64,000 nt of DNA from Haliclona indistincta (GCA_964017065.1 OZ024789.1:3909971-3973970); one strand, 5' to 3'. Shown: positions 9,796 through 21,213, counted from the stretch's first letter. Notes: generated by a model not told the origin, from the letters alone. Numbers and translations are program-made.

Positions 9796-12184
9796 ATGTA
9801 CTCGGTCTCAAGTCTTGTTTTCGTATTCCAGGTCTTTGTTTGCGCATTGATTTTGATGTTTTGGAGATCTGGAATTGCTGGGAACACTGTTTGCTATGAG
9901 TTCGTTAGCGGCAACCATTCCATTCTCTGCCCTAACAACTCCTTTATAAACATGGTCCAGAGTGAGAATGTCTTTATATCGAGGTAAGTATAGAAGTGAA
10001 CTCAAATTGTTGATCTTTATTTTGCATTCTTAAGATGGAAGTTCTGCTGCTCTCCGCAGAGCAGTGATATTGTCAGCAGTAGTAGTGGGTGGAGTTTGGA
10101 TCACAGCGCTTTTCGACAACCCTTCGAATTAAGGTGCGCAGATAATCACGTTGTGTCCGGACTGACTACTAACATTTCCTATACATGGCGTGATCGTATA
10201 TGGTCCCTATACTGCACTAAACTACGTTCGAGTTATGCACTCGTGAATTGTACATGGACAACTCATCTCAACTATAATAACGGAGTCTTCAATTTTACTG
10301 CGTCAAACACCGTATCTGTTATCACTGCTATAAAAAGCACGATTCAATTCAGGTAGTGAAATGACTATAATAATAGTGTGTAACTGTATCACCTGAATTC
10401 TTTCCTATAATAGTTTACGTACATGGTACCTCAGGATTTGTTCTATGCAAGGTAAAATCAAATCTTATAAGGAAAGACAGATTTTGTGATGCTTGGTCGT
10501 GACATCAAATTTAATCTACTTTTCAGCTTACTGTGCACCCGGCAGCCGTGTGTCCACCCCTGAAGGTGGAGTTGTTTCGGAGAACAACTCCTCCCTCCAC
10601 ATTGCCTGTCCGGGTGGAACATACACCGACGGACCAGCTCATATCCACTGCAGTGACCTTGCTAATGCAAGTGTCAGTAAATGTGAAAGTATGTAAAACT
10701 ATAGCTAAGTGCAACTTTGAGCTTTTCTTCTTAGGATGTAAGGAAATCGATTACTGTGAAACTACAACCTGTGACTCAGCACTATTCTCAATTTGCTTGA
10801 AATGTGCTGAGTTTCACCCTGTTTGGAATATCCCTGTTGTAGCTAACCGTCGGAAAAGAAAATGCAGAGGTGATGAATATCAATGTATTATCCACAACTT
10901 TTTAATGTTTTAGTATATTGCAGTTCCACCAGTTATCAGTTCTAGTTCCCAGAATCAAGAAGTCGCATTTGTCAGAGGACAGGATATAAGACTACCTTGT
11001 GTTACCCAAGGTATTCCCAAGCCTAAAATCACTTGGACTTTGAATGGAACAGGAGTACCTTGGGGCACGACTAGTACTGACAATTCTTTCATTATCAGCA
11101 AGGCTAGTCTTGATGTACTTCTAAACTCAGATACGAACATTGAAGGAGTTTACACCTGTTTTGCTAGGAATGTTGTCGGTAATGACAGCATTGAGTATGA
11201 ATTATGTGAGTTAGTGCTTTAAGAGACTATTGTGTAATCTGTTAGTCATTTGTACCCAGATGAAGTTCTTCAGTCAGCAGTATTTCTAAAGACAATTTAT
11301 AGTTCAGCAGAAGGAGGAGAAGCAATATTAGTGTGTCCAATTCAAGACTATGAATCGATCGAATGGCTTAACTGTAGTGAGCATCGCAGGGATAATAAGG
11401 AACTGAAAACTAATGATAAGATTTCATTCATTAATGGCAGCCAAGTGCTGCGAATATATCCAGCAAGTATCTATCATGCTGGTGTGTATTGCTGTAGAGG
11501 ATACTATGAAGGATTTAGTAGTCAAGCGATTGTGGTTCTTCAAATTTATGGTAAGTTTGTATCTGTAAAATAGAGCATTTATAACAAATTTCCCACTTTT
11601 TCTATGCATAGCAAGTTCTATGGAGATGTCTGGTGAGAATTATGTGAGCTGTTTATCTAATCATTTATTTTTAATAAATCAAGGTTCTGGTTTAATGTCT
11701 GCAACTACTCCGCCAAAAGTGATCAATTGGAGACAAAATTACACTATAGCCATTGGTGGTAACATCTCACTACACTGTGAAGCCTCTGGCTATCCACTGC
11801 CTATCGTATATTGGAAGTACGGAGACGAAATACTATTGTCAGGTCTAGGCAGAGTTAGTCTAAGCTTTATAAATGCATCAGCATCTGCTACCGGCGTGTA
11901 TATCTGCATAGCAAATAGTATGTACCATGATGAAATATCAAGAAGCACTTTTCTCTCTGTACATCCATCACATGTTCATATGCGCCCTACTACACCCTTC
12001 CATGGTATCTTATTAAGAGCATAAAATTGAATCACTCTCCTTCTCTTTCTTTCCAGAAAGCACATTCACTCCACCAACTGTATTTTCGCCTACAAAATAT
12101 TCAACAGCTGTAAAATTGTCACACTTATCGCTAACATTTTTACTTTTAATAGCTTTCATAGTTTTTAGTTTTCATCTTCATTAA
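9796..12184 (+). CDS. Ig-domain single-pass membrane protein
   Basis: Nine exons fit GT-AG boundaries and phases: 9796-9983, 10062-10352, 10435-10451 (17-nt microexon), 10527-10688, 10735-10869, 10924-11205, 11260-11550, 11612-12004, 12057-12184. The first exon encodes an N-terminal hydrophobic signal (FVFQVFVCALILMFW). Next come a Cys-containing region, a small Cys-rich module that may be Sushi-like (YCAPGS...HIHCSD), and a basic Cys-rich exon with RRKRKCR. Three Ig-like domains follow, one per exon, each bounded by phase-1 introns (RLPCVTQG...GVYTCFA; ILVCPIQ...GVYCCRG; SLHCEAS...GVYICIA). A C-terminal membrane helix (LTFLLLIAFIVFSF) ends after only a few cytoplasmic residues. There is no kinase or ITIM. 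Adhesion or recognition at the cell surface is inferred. Confidence 0.75.
10435..10451 (+). other. Predicted 17-nt microexon of the Ig-domain gene
   Basis: Flanked by CCTCAG and GGTAAAA. It is needed to move from phase 2 at 10352 to phase 1 at 10527; without it the next exon reads into a stop. It adds residues ICSMQ and one Cys. Confidence 0.6.
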
Positions 12185-12376
12185 AAAATTAACCAAAAAT
12201 TCACATGAGATACAAAATCATACAAATAATTTTTTCTTTTTCTTTCTTTTTTCCTTCACTATCAAAATTAATATAAATTATACAATCCAGCAACTTCACT
12301 TTCTGACAAACGAAGCTTAAGATAATTATTGTTGAGCATTACGTAAGTAAATTTTGGATTTTCTCAGAAATCAATC

Positions 12377-14083
12377 TCAAGAAATTGACCCATAGTTATC
12401 ACTAGACAGCAGAAGATGAACACTTTCATCATATTGCTCTGCCAGAGTTAGCTCTCTGTCATATATCTCTTCTACTAGATATTGTTCGTTGACAACTTCA
12501 TCTCTTAGACGATATTGATATCGCTTAGCAACACACGCATACACGATCAGAGAACTGAGTATAAGAAACGCCTTTACTGAATGAAAGCTTAACCAGGAGG
12601 TGTTAGTGATAGTGTAGAGTTCTGATAATTCAATGAGAAGATAGTTGATAGCCAGTAGAGCGTACCATATACCGATTAGTAGTCCCTTCAGTCTAAGAGG
12701 AGCTTGAGCACAGATGAACTCAAGAGCTGTCATAAACACCAGAAGAAAGGACAAGCCTTGAAGTAAATAAGGTATTAGCAACAAGATAAATGGAGTGTTG
12801 TTTTGATCACAGTAGAACATATTATCAGTAGCATTAGATATAGTAGTGCAAGTGTTGTCAATGTCAAGCTCGATGGCCAAAAAGTAGCAAGAGTCAGGAA
12901 AATTTTTGTCAAAATGTTTGCATTCCTTTCCTCTAGTCATTGTAACTTGTATAATTATTTCAACAACACTTTTAAGGAAACAACATAAAAGTCCCAGGCC
13001 CATTCTCTTCAACATGTTTGGAAAGATGCCTTTGTACCAGTGTTTGATCAATTCATACAATGGAACTCCAAGTAATACAGTAAGAAAAGTGAGTAGCATT
13101 GGATCACCTAGAATAACTAATGCCATCTTAGATGGACATTGTTCTCTCATTAACTGACTAACAATTGAGTAGCCATGAGCAGACAAGTGGAATCCTACAA
13201 GAGTCAAGAGAAGTAGAACAATGCTGAAAAAAGTCTTCGTGTCCTCCACCTCCTCAGTGGTGAATGGTCCTCCATATTTGCTCTTCCCAAGATCAATACG
13301 AGGTGGAATGTCCTCCTCCCAGTAGGTGAATGCACTACGATGCTCAGGGACCTTGTGCTTCCATGTATACCTCAATACTCTGTAAATTAGTTTAAGAGGA
13401 TGCTCACCAGTTCGATCAATGTTGAAATGCTTCCTAGAGCCAATCAGTAGAAAAAGACCAACACATGCACACACCAGCTGTATACCAACCATTATCATGA
13501 CGAAAGTAGTTGTAATGGTAAAATAGGAAGGGTGTAAGTCATTGTAAAGGTCTGTGGCATTTTGTAAATTCAGTTTAAGAACGCATTCACTGTAATGAAA
13601 CAGAAGGCCAGATGAGCAGATTACTGAGAGCAGTTTTCCTACATTAAAGCTCCAGTAGTACCAGTGAATCAAAGTGCTGAGCTCATCTGAAGATGCTTCC
13701 AGCATCTGGTCCATGCCAAACTGAATAGCAGTTGATTCAAACAAACCTATTCCAATTAAACCAACTGCGACAGAAAAACCTCCAAAGATAAAAAGTTGTC
13801 TGTCCTCAAAGAATTCAACAAACAAAGCCACTGCCAAGATCATGAGAAATGTAGCTAACATCATTGTGATGAAGGAGTACAGTATGAACTTATACCTGGT
13901 AAAGTAGACATCAGCTAGCCATCCAAGCAGAGGGTAGAGAAGATACACTAAAGACTGACTTGCCAGGAAAGCAAAAGTACCATCTTTGTCAACTGCGTGG
14001 TAAAAGGAGATGTCTGATCCAACTATCGTCATTTGCATCAAGCAACAGCAGAGAATCACCAGACAAGCAGCTTTGGGAAGCAT
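12377..14083 (-). CDS. POT/SLC15-like proton-coupled transporter
   Basis: Intact 568-residue intronless frame starting at MLPK. About twelve hydrophobic segments are visible in two halves separated by a hydrophilic loop (RKHFNIDRTGEHPLK...IPPRIDLGKSKYGGPFTTEEVEDTK). The signature-like part FESTAIQFGMDQMLEASSDELSTLIHWYYW resembles the conserved region of the proton-dependent oligopeptide transporter family of the major facilitator superfamily. The extracellular loop between the late helices carries several Cys and N-glycosylation sequons. The substrate cannot be read from sequence; peptides or related small molecules are the family norm. Acidic C-terminal tail. One frameshifted full-length copy (15095-16846) and four relics are nearby, so this is a locally expanding family. 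Confidence 0.8.
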   Translation of the reverse strand: MLPKAACLVILCCCLMQMTIVGSDISFYHAVDKDGTFAFLASQSLVYLLYPLLGWLADVYFTRYKFILYSFITMMLATFLMILAVALFVEFFEDRQLFIFGGFSVAVGLIGIGLFESTAIQFGMDQMLEASSDELSTLIHWYYWSFNVGKLLSVICSSGLLFHYSECVLKLNLQNATDLYNDLHPSYFTITTTFVMIMVGIQLVCACVGLFLLIGSRKHFNIDRTGEHPLKLIYRVLRYTWKHKVPEHRSAFTYWEEDIPPRIDLGKSKYGGPFTTEEVEDTKTFFSIVLLLLTLVGFHLSAHGYSIVSQLMREQCPSKMALVILGDPMLLTFLTVLLGVPLYELIKHWYKGIFPNMLKRMGLGLLCCFLKSVVEIIIQVTMTRGKECKHFDKNFPDSCYFLAIELDIDNTCTTISNATDNMFYCDQNNTPFILLLIPYLLQGLSFLLVFMTALEFICAQAPLRLKGLLIGIWYALLAINYLLIELSELYTITNTSWLSFHSVKAFLILSSLIVYACVAKRYQYRLRDEVVNEQYLVEEIYDRELTLAEQYDESVHLLLSSDNYGSIS

Positions 14084-14194
14084 TTTTGTACAAAAATGAC
14101 TTTAGACAGGCAACTTATCAACTATAACTGTGTAATTTTGCATTCATAGACCGACTGATGACATAAAGTCTAGGCTTTGTTTACAAAAATACGT

Positions 14195-14425
14195 AATTGA
14201 AAAATCTGCAGTAAAGACTAGCTAGTTTATTTACATAATTATTAAAACATGATATCTCATTCAGTATCGAGTATAACACTGATAGTTTCCTTACTGAAAC
14301 TGTGAAAATGCGGATATAGTTGTGCGTTTATGGTTTAACAATCACAAATACTTTATGACGACAGTGTTTATAGTTCAATTTCTCTTGCATTGATTAGGGT
14401 GGCTATACAAATTAATTTTAATGCA
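14195..14425. repeat. Upstream region of transporter, shared with 8085-8330
   Basis: Diverged duplicate of 8085-8330; it probably includes 5' flanking sequence of the transporter. 14431-15094 beyond it holds nothing I can identify. Confidence 0.5.
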
Positions 14426-15094
14426 GATCTTCAAAGGATCATTTCTTTCTAATTCCAAAACTATGCAGTTTTCAGAGTTTATAAATAAATCCTGTACATT
14501 CAGGAGAACCGACGAAACTTCGCTAGTGCTTTTGCTAACAAAACTCTGGGATCGTATGTATGCGTTTTAGGCTACGCACAATCATCGGCGAGTGATGGAA
14601 ATAGCCTCGATTTTAAAAGCCACAATTTAAACTGAATATAACTCAGTGATCAAAAACGGTATTGCATGAATTTTGCAAAACGATCTTCAGTTAGAGAATG
14701 TTGCAATGAACATGCAGCCGGTGATTCTGAAGTCGAACAACAACTTCCTCAACGAACGAGACGTAAAAAATAAAGATGATGTCTACCATGCTGTGACTGC
14801 ATGAAATGTCAGTGACGCAAACTTTCAGTTCGCGCGAAGTCCTTGTCGTGCTTACGCGAGAGTTTAGTCGACATAGAAACGAATTTCTTGTCAAAATGTA
14901 CTACGTAATTGTGTCTCAATTGTGTAAAGCACACTTTCTGAACAGTTCAGTGTTTATCATTTAGTTTCAAGAACTATTATAACTTTTAACTCGGGGAAAT
15001 TATATCTTTACAATAACTAACATAGTTACGTAAGTTAACATACAACATGTGATGCAATATACCGGCTCTTCATGCAGTGGTTAATAACTTATTG

Positions 15095-16846
15095 TTATGT
15101 TATTTGACTGCCGGTTAAATTGAGCTGGTTGTTAGTATTTGTGGAACATGAGCCATAACTTTCACTGTAGTACACACTTTCATCATTGGATTGCTCTGCC
15201 AGAGCTAGTTCTCGCTCATATATTTCTTCTACTAGATATTGTTCATTGACAACTTCATCTCTTAGACGATATCGGTAACGCTTAGCAACAAACATGTACA
15301 CTATCAGTGAGATCAGGATGAGGAAGGTTTTAACAGAGTTAAAGATTACCCAATTGATTCTAGTGATAGTGTAGAGTTCTGATGATTCAATGAGAAGATA
15401 GTTGATAGCCAGTAGAGCGTACCATATACCGATTAGTAGTCCCTTCAGTCTAAGAGGAGCTTGAGCACAGATGAACTCAAGAGCTGTCATAAACACCAGA
15501 AGAAAGGACAAGCCTTGAAGTAAATAAGGTATTAGCAACAAGATAAATGGAGTGTTGTTTTGATCACATGCAGTAGAACATATTATCAGTAGCATTAGAT
15601 ATAGTAGTGCAAGTGTTGTCAATGTCAAGCTCGATGCCCAAAAAGTAACAAGAGTCTCGAGTAATGTTGTCAAAGTGATTGCATTCTTTTCCTCCAGTCA
15701 TTGTAACTAGTATGCTGACTTCAACAATACTTTTGAGTAAACAAAATAAAAGTCCCAGACCCATTCTCTTTAACATGTAATTTGCAATTGGAAAGTCTCC
15801 TTTGTACCAATGTTTGATCAATTGATGAAGTGGAACTCCAAAAACGACTGTTAAAAATGTAAGTTGCATCGGATCACCTAGAACAGCTAGTACTTCTTGA
15901 GATGGGCATTGTTCTCTCATTAGCTGATCTGCAGTTGAATAGCCATGTGAAGACAAGTGAAATCCCACTAGAGAAAGTAGGAGTAGAAGAACGCTGAAGA
16001 ATGTCTTCGTGTCCTCCACCTCCTCAGTGGTGAACGGTCCTCCATATTTGCTCTTCCCAAGGTCAATACGAGGTGGAATGTCCTCCTCCCAGTAGGTGAA
16101 TGCACTACGATGCTCAGGGACCTTGTGCTTCCATGTATACCTCAATACTCCATAAATTAGTTTAAGAGGATGCTCACCAGTTCGATCAATGTTGAAGTGC
16201 TTCCTAGAGCCAATCAGTAAGAAAAAGCCAAGAATTGCACACACCAGCTGCAAACTAAGCACAAAAAGCACATAAGTGGCAGTAATTGTAAAATATTGAG
16301 GATGTAAGTCCTCGTATAGGTCTGTAGCATTTTGCAAGTCAAATTTGATGTTGCATTTACTATATATGGCCAATACAAATGTCGCACAGCTAGCAACTAA
16401 TAGACGTCCCACATTACAGCCCCAGTAGTACCAGTGAATGAAAGTACTGAGTTCATCTGAAGAGGCTTCCAGCATTTGGTCCATACCAAACTGAATAGCT
16501 GTTGATTCAAACAAACCTATTGCAATTAAACCAAGTGTTGTAGCAAGACCTCCGAAGATGTAAAATTCCCTGTCTTCATTAAACTTAAGAAACAATGCTT
16601 CCAATATAATCATCAGAATCACTGCTATTATCATTGTGATGAAGGAGTACACTTATACCTGGTAAAGTAGACATCAGCTAGCCATCCAAGAAGAGGGTAA
16701 AGAAGATACGCTAAAGACTGACTTGCCAAGAAAGATAAAGTAGCATCTTTGTGGATTGTGTGGTAAAAGAATATGTCAGATCCAATCATCGACATATGCA
16801 TCAAACAACAGCAAAGGATGACAAGACAAGGTGCTTTGGGCAACAT
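15095..16846 (-). pseudogene. POT/SLC15-like transporter copy with two frameshifts
   Basis: Full-length homologue of 12377-14083, including the MLPK start (16846), the QFGMDQMLEASSDELS signature and the acidic tail. The frame is broken twice. Near 16648 seven bases are missing relative to the intact gene. At 15569-15572 four bases (TGCA/CATG) are added in the extracellular loop between ...TDNMFYC and DQNNTPF. Everything else is well preserved and long runs are nearly identical to the intact gene, so inactivation is recent, or parts have been homogenised by gene conversion. A sequencing or assembly error is possible but the 4-bp gain matches a pattern seen elsewhere in the window. Confidence 0.85.
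15569..15572. other. 4-bp palindromic insertion (TGCA/CATG) in transporter copy
   Basis: The intact paralogue reads GATCACAGTAGAAC; this copy has four additional bases after GATCACA. The two flanking frames overlap exactly here. Confidence 0.85.
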
Positions 16847-17074
16847 TTTGCATAGAACCAGCTGCATACAAACTCCGGTAATAAAATTAATGCAGTTGTA
16901 TAATGATGTGCAGTTGTATCGCAATGCGGTGGCGCCGGTGTGGTACCAATTGCAAGTTGACAAACACTTCTTATTGTCTCTGTAGCTACCTAACTTAAGT
17001 AATATAGTTCTGTGTACTCTGCCTATTATTTAACCAATTTTACTTTCAATAAGAACTGAAACTTTAACAATTGT

Positions 17075-17340
17075 AGATGAATTATCCCCTATAATCCTTC
17101 CACAGCATGTCACAACATTCCTCTTCCAGAGCTAGCTCTCGCTCATATTATATCTCTTCTATCAAAATATATATTATTGTTCGTTGACAACTTCATCATA
17201 GTGATAATGCCTAGCCACACACGTACAGTACCAATGAGGAATGGTTTTAACAGAATAAAAAACTGTCCAGGTGATACTGGCAGTAGCATAGATATCAGAT
17301 AATTCTATGAGAAGATCATAGTTGATAGCGGAACTATTAC
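17075..17340 (-). pseudogene. POT transporter relic (copy b, C-terminal part)
   Basis: Similar to the C-terminal coding part of the transporter genes and to 1-300 and 17525-17790 (tail with DEVVNEQ, preceding helix remnant). No continuous frame. Confidence 0.6.
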
Positions 17341-17524
17341 AGCTGCATGCTAACTCCAGTAAACAATGCAGTTGTATAATGATGCGCAATAATTGTATTA
17401 TTTTTATTCAATGCTGCGCTGTGGTACCAAGTCACAACACTCTTTATGGTCCTTTTAATAACTGTTTTGCTAATGTGAGTAATAGTTCTGTCCATACCAG
17501 AACTAAAACATTAACAGTTTTGGG

Positions 17525-18240
17525 TGAAATATCCCCCATAATCCTTCCATACGTAGTAATGTGCAGCTCAAGATCTCTGATTCGTCTGACAGAGCTATAG
17601 ATCTCGCTAATATCTCTTCTATCTAAATAGTATTATTCGTCGACACTTCATCAAGTAGACAATACTGATACGTAGTGCCTAGCCACACGCACATTCAATA
17701 CCAATGAGGAACGGAAGGTGCAGGTGATACTGGCAGTAGCATAGATATCAAATGTTTCTATGAGAAGATTATAGTTGATAGCAGAAGTGCATGCACTATA
17801 CCACGTATACCAATCAGTGAGCACAGACTAACTCAACATGTAGCTACACCAATAGAAAAGACAAGCCTTGAAGTAAATTTACAGAAATTACTTCCATAAT
17901 GTAAAGATTAAAATCACAGTAGTATTACAGAGTTGGTACAGCACTGTTAAAATGAGTGAAGATACAATAATCATAAGAAACGTAAGAATAATAACACGAA
18001 TTTATATCTGATAAAGTAAAGATCAGCTATCCAACCAAGCAGAGGGTAGAGAAGATACACCAGAGACTGACCAAAGAGGTAAACTAAAGTGCCATCTTGT
18101 TGGACAGTGTAAAATGTCAGGTCCAATTATCGTCAAGTGGATAAGACAAACAGCACGGAATCACTACACATGCAAGCAGCTTTGGGTAGCATTGTGGAAC
18201 TTATGCAAGAATGGTTTGTTGCTTGATTTGATTATTGCGA
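17525..18240 (-). pseudogene. POT transporter relic (copy c)
   Basis: Near-duplicate of 1-720: the same internal deletion between C-terminal and N-terminal parts is present, so both descend from an already deleted ancestor. Relative to copy a it has four 4-bp gains that can be read as palindromes (ACGT near 17670, TGCA near 17788, AGCT near 17842, TGCA at 18171) and one gain that cannot (ATAC near 17541). No function expected. Confidence 0.7.
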
Positions 18241-18444
18241 CTATAGATCTTTGAAGATGCTTATTCGTCACATAATAATTGTCGTGAAGAAACAGCAACT
18301 AAACATAGTGTGCCGTATTTCCCTTTAGTTAGTGGTTACAGTTGAAGTCAATATGGGTATTCACCAATAATAGGAGACAACCTTTGAATAATGTTTGCTC
18401 ATGTTATGACATATTTGCTACAGGCGTGGCTGTCATTTTAGATG

Positions 18445-19360
18445 CTTCTGGCAACGTTTGTACTACTTTTAAGGAAGAGAATGCTTTGATATTCCAGCAA
18501 ATCTATTCTATAAGTGTACCATATTATCGTTTATGTACAGTAAATTCTTAGTATTGTGAATAACCTGTGGTACATGTATGAAGGATAAAATTGTTGCTGT
18601 GCTTTACTGTGTGTCGTGTGTTTTTACACCCCAGTTAGTTGTACAAAGAGCTGAACTTACGGATAATATCATCAGTCTACACCTAGAAGAAAGTGTAGCC
18701 AAGTTCCTGTCTAAAAGTCAAATCAGAGCTGCAGACCAGCATTCTGGCTCTACTGAGCTGCAACAATACAACACAGGACGTCTTAAAATGCAGCCATTAT
18801 TTTAGTTACAGCAACTAACTCCAGTTTCAAATATCCAACAAAAACGCTCCAGACATGTTCAGTATGACTAGTTTAGTCTAAAAAGAAGCAAGGACAGCTT
18901 GTACAAGCCATTGCACTGTACTCGAGCAACGAGTTGTGCTGCGCTGGACAGTACTGAGTATCTGGAGTCGGTCTACAAGACAGCTGTAGTGTTGAAATAT
19001 GGAGCCTGATTTGAACGATGCATATTTTAGAGGTATGCAAGCGAGACAAATCCATGACATATAAGGCAACTGAGTCGTTGCTGATGCGGTCATGGATCGT
19101 CTTAACCAACATGTTAGTGGTTAAAATTGCAACACTAGTATCACACTCTGTCAATCCAGACTACCATAAACGTAAAAATAAAACTGAGCTTTACTGATGG
19201 CGTTAAGTCGGGAGTAATAATACACAAAAGTTTACGGTTCAATCTGGCCACGCCCTGCTTGCGCGATTCTACACTAAACAGTTCAGAAAGGCTAAGTTGT
19301 CATTTATTAGTTACTGAGTGAGTTAGCTAGCAACAACAGCTAGGGATAATTCAACCCTTG
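18445..19360. other. Gene-free stretch
   Basis: Short frames only, with no recognisable domain or repeat; a weak continuation of the duplicated flank ends near 18450. Confidence 0.45.
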
Positions 19361-19364
19361 GGTT

Positions 19365-19450
19365 TTAGGGTTGAGTGGTTTCTAGTGCGAGACCACGCAA
19401 TATAATGGCGCCATTTCCTCGTTTCTGTTTCTCATTTCCCCGTTCTTACT
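19365..19450. repeat. Diverged half of the foldback element
   Basis: Resembles the right arm of the element at 19804-20262 (TTTTAGGGTT..., AGTGCGAGACCACGC, then a pyrimidine-rich TTTCC run) but has no partner arm. Probably an older remnant. Confidence 0.45.
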
Positions 19451-19599
19451 TTTAGGGTGACCCGTGATTGGAAGGCAAATTCCTGGTTCCGAGACGTTTC
19501 TTTCTCAGAATTACAGTATTTTCCAAAATTCACATGACCCAGGCTGCACGCGACGACCTGACTTGCCGGAGTTGCGCCTGATTGTGGCTTACCCACGGA

Positions 19600-20320
19600 A
19601 TGCTATCATGGAATCGATATCGAAAAGCGCCGAACAGCTTGGATAATCGTGTTTGTCGGCTCAGAGCAGCAAGAAGTCGGGTCGATTTCGTCAGTAGCCG
19701 GCGGGCGAGACGTGTTTCTCCTCCCACAGGCGCTGGGAAGTCTCTTTGCTACCTGGTCCTACCAAGTATCCTTCGCAACAATAAATTTAGGATAGTTATA
19801 GTGGGGCGTATGGAAAAGAAGGAAACGGAAAACTGAAACGGACGGCGGAAACGGACGACGGAAAATGGGCGTGGTCTCGCACTCAAGACCCCAAAAACTA
19901 AACCCAAGACCCTAAAAACCTTCGCCGCTAACTGTGCAAAGTCGGGAGGGTATCCTAACCCGGGCCTTCGGCCCTTGGTAAGCCTAAGGATCGTCGGGAG
20001 GGTCTTCCTAACCCGGGCCTTCGGCCCTTGCTAACCGTCAATTGCGCACATAATTAACGAGGTGCCGTCCCGACGATCCTTAGGCTTACCAAGGGCCGAA
20101 GGCCCGGGTTAGGATACCCTCCCGACTTTGCACAGTTAGCGGCGAAGGTTTTTAGGGTCATGGGTTTAGTTTTTGGGTCTTGAGTGCGAGACCACGCCCA
20201 TTTTCCGTCGTCCGTTTCCGCATTCCGTTTCCGTTTTCCGTTTCCAGCTTTTCCATACGCCCGTTATGGTGGTATGTCCTTTGCAGAGATTGATGGAAGA
20301 CCAGGTAGCTAAGGCAATTG
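19600..20320 (+). pseudogene. RecQ-like DEAD/DEAH helicase relic
   Basis: Conserved RecQ N-terminal landmarks are readable across frames: SEQQE (Gln-motif region, about 19657), GGRDVF, the Walker A PPTGAGKSLCYLVLP (about 19722-19770), then FRIVIV. After a 459-bp insertion follow VVCPLQRLMEDQVAK (20271-20313), equivalent to the motif Ia region. A 1-bp loss before the Walker A segment and frame changes further upstream show it was already damaged. Removing the insertion and one copy of the 9-bp duplication joins the two halves in frame. Only the first two motifs are present; DEAH and later motifs are absent. It is a non-functional fragment. Confidence 0.75.
19804..20262. mobile_element. 459-bp foldback element
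   Basis: Long imperfect palindrome. Termini GGGCGTATGG and CCATACGCCC are inverted repeats. Inside are paired AACGGA-rich/TTCCGT-rich blocks, AGTGCGAGACCACGCC and its complement, and a GC-rich core with CCCGGGCCTTCGGCCC hairpins. The flanks GTTATAGTG (19795-19803) and GTTATGGTG (20263-20271) are a 9-bp target duplication with one later change. No open frame for a transposase, so non-autonomous. The duplication length would suit a Mutator-like origin, but this is inference. Confidence 0.85.
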
Positions 20321-20329
20321 TGCACTTGA

Positions 20330-21213
20330 TTTCGCGCGTGACAATTACGTCATTGAACCAGGAATTCGCCCAGACCCTCTCCCCAGGAGGTTGGCCACGC
20401 GTCATACTTACAAGCACGATCACATGACATTGAAATAGCAAAGAGCCCCGCCCACCGATGCTGCAGCAGAGCTGCTGGCAGTCCAGCTACAGTCAGTCAG
20501 TGCTGTGCGAATGGAGACCAAATGTACACGAGGCTGTCCACGAGTGATGTAGAACTGCTGCTAGCAGTGATTGAATGCTGTAGCCTTGACTGGCGGTAGG
20601 CTGTGCTCAGTATGCTGTACGACTGTTATAAGCGGTCCTACAATAATGTTGGCAAGCTCCAATGCTGTTTCAAATGCTCACAGCGTTCCTTCGGCGCTCA
20701 TGGTCACCGTAGACCATCTTCTGCTTCTTCCCAATGTTTCACAGTGTGGCAACCAAAACGGCCAAGCCGAGCCAAGCCTCCTGAAATACGACCTTCTTTT
20801 GGTCGGTTAACAACTTCTTGAACGCTTGCAAACAGTTTCGCTCTGTCCTGCGCCTCCAACTAGTTGCAAATCAGCAAATTCATGTAATATGAATAAATTC
20901 ATGAGGTTCCAAAAGGTTCCAATAAGTCTATTAAATTAAGTTATTCATGTTGGATTGCATACGTAGAAATGATGATCGATGACGCGTGGCCAACCTCCTC
21001 TGCTCTCCCGATCCCAAGCATAGCGGAAGAGGAGTGGTCTGGGGACGAAACTAGCGACTACATGCAGACAGATGCAGCCTCGCCCGAATAGTCAGGCGTG
21101 GCCTGACTATTCGCGTTCACGGAATGACTAGATGCAGTGACCAGATTCAGTGATCGCAGTCATCTTGAGCTCAAGACAATCACAACGGCCCGGCTAGTCT
21201 CATAAAATAAGTT
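20330..21213. other. Gene-free stretch upstream of the Kelch-kinase gene
   Basis: No gene recognised. It includes short inverted repeats (for example around 21090-21115, AGGCGTGGCCTGACTATTCG region) and the presumed promoter of the following gene. Confidence 0.45.

Noticed and set aside
17541..17544. ATAC gain as another palindromic insertion
   Set aside because: No rotation of these four bases is self-complementary, so it is counted as an exception to the pattern.
18578..18805. 75-codon frame on the plus strand
   Set aside because: No recognisable domain and no copy among the duplicated segments.
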